The position numbers and the translations under genes were made by a program. A DNA stretch of 64,000 bases, taken from Candidatus Heimdallarchaeota archaeon LC_2. GTDB taxonomy: Archaea; Asgardarchaeota; Heimdallarchaeia; Heimdallarchaeales; Kariarchaeaceae. Below the pieces are notes generated by a model, which made no database searches, had not been told where the DNA came from, and saw only the letters and a program-made list of their open reading frames with translations. This document shows positions 63,652-64,000 of the stretch, in pieces. Position 1 is the stretch's first letter, and each line of letters begins with the position of its first letter. The stretch lies in contig MDVR01000015.1 in NCBI GenBank assembly GCA_001940725.1, forward strand, positions 4,076 through 68,075. The letters run 5' to 3'.

Positions 63652-64000
63652 ATGAGACACATGTCAATAGCTAGACATGTCACACAGATATTACATAATG
63701 AAGAAGTAGGACCTGCTGAAATTGAATTGCTAATGTTCAAACTAAAACAAGTCCTAGTAAAGAAAGAGAAAGTGAGAGCATTTATCTCTCTTGTTCAGAC
63801 CATTGAGGAACGATCAGATCCTCGATCAAAACATCATGATAAAACAGTGGATCAGATTCTTGAGCAATTCGGAGTTGCAAGATCAACCTATTTCAGAAAA
63901 TCGAAGAACTACAAAGAATTTGGGCTGGATGGGATTGTCCCCAGAAAACCGGGTCCAAAATCAAGTAGGCTTCCTTCACAGATATTGTCACGCATCTTTG
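63652..64000 (+). CDS. Transposase/integrase N-terminal part (runs off right edge)
   Basis: ATG 63652 opens 116 codons to the edge without a stop. The sequence VDQILEQFGVARSTYFRKSK is a helix-turn-helix typical of IS3/IS481-like transposases, and FGLDGIVPRKPGPKSSRLPSQI is the basic linker that in those families precedes the DDE integrase core (like ...GLAGLLDRSPGPK). The catalytic core would lie outside. An inverted repeat ACATGTC...GACATGT (63659-63680) overlaps the first codons and may be a regulatory or end sequence. Base composition is more G+C-rich than the flanks, fitting transfer. Confidence 0.8.
   Translation, partial: MRHMSIARHVTQILHNEEVGPAEIELLMFKLKQVLVKKEKVRAFISLVQTIEERSDPRSKHHDKTVDQILEQFGVARSTYFRKSKNYKEFGLDGIVPRKPGPKSSRLPSQILSRIF

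Overview
The window looks like a piece of an Asgard (Promethearchaeati) archaeon, most plausibly of the Heimdallarchaeia/Hodarchaeales side. Direct evidence: a two-repeat TATA-binding protein, a Gtr/Rag-like GTPase with the HKxD and TSI signatures, a Ras/Rab-like GTPase with all five G motifs, a cytosolic leucine-rich-repeat protein, longin-like cytoplasmic domains on surface proteins, very AT-rich intergenic DNA, and TATA boxes about 20-35 bases before many start codons (leaderless-type archaeal promoters). Internal Shine-Dalgarno sites (GGAGG, GGTGAT) occur within operons. No rRNA, tRNA or CRISPR array was seen. The lineage is an inference; no marker gene for fine placement is present.

Layout. 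1-4.3 kb: end of a TetR-type regulator, Rag-like GTPase, small membrane protein, zinc alcohol dehydrogenase, FAD amino-acid-oxidase-like enzyme. 4.42-4.83 kb: a TATA box followed by a structured, comparatively G+C-rich stretch that I read as an unassigned non-coding RNA of about 380 nt. 5.1-6.9 kb: an operon of three membrane proteins built from five copies of a two-helix module. 7-10.3 kb: flavin reductase, Rab-like GTPase, TBP, zinc-ribbon/LURP-one-like protein. 10.4-16.9 kb: HxlR regulator, then a large FtsX/MacB-type permease with two ATPases, one with an unusual N-terminal extension of about 400 residues. 17-22.7 kb: aldo-keto reductase, DinB-like protein, an unknown 605-residue cytosolic protein, and a second three-gene ABC export cassette.

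22.7-37.3 kb is dominated by two paralogous giant surface proteins (3188 and 1637 aa). Each has a signal segment, a long beta-rich ectodomain, one C-terminal membrane helix and a conserved cytoplasmic domain of about 240 residues resembling longin/roadblock folds. The larger one carries a perfect-length array of 17 x 273 bp units that accounts for the size difference; the cytoplasmic domain shows a gene-conversion tract. 37.5-49 kb: small membrane and SRPBCC proteins, a CrtISO-like oxidoreductase, another anchored surface protein, then a GtrA-methyltransferase fusion and a GT22-type mannosyltransferase (surface glycan genes). These two are disturbed by a 735-bp-offset tandem duplication whose junction carries a 16-bp inverted repeat.

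49-64 kb is a mixed, partly decaying region: DUF2277, LRR protein, a membrane/SHOCT/zinc-ribbon gene with an in-frame TGA, UbiA prenyltransferase next to a PlsC-type acyltransferase, a methyltransferase, a cold-shock protein, an MFS fragment, ACT, nucleotidyltransferase, VOC, cupredoxin and secreted proteins. It also holds three related C-terminal coding remnants and a transposase gene leaving the right edge. Two genes (acyltransferase, methyltransferase) have no ATG/GTG/TTG covering their domain but an ATA codon at the right distance from a Shine-Dalgarno site.

The most promising leads are the paired giant surface proteins with longin-like tails, in a window that also encodes two small GTPases, and the unassigned structured RNA.
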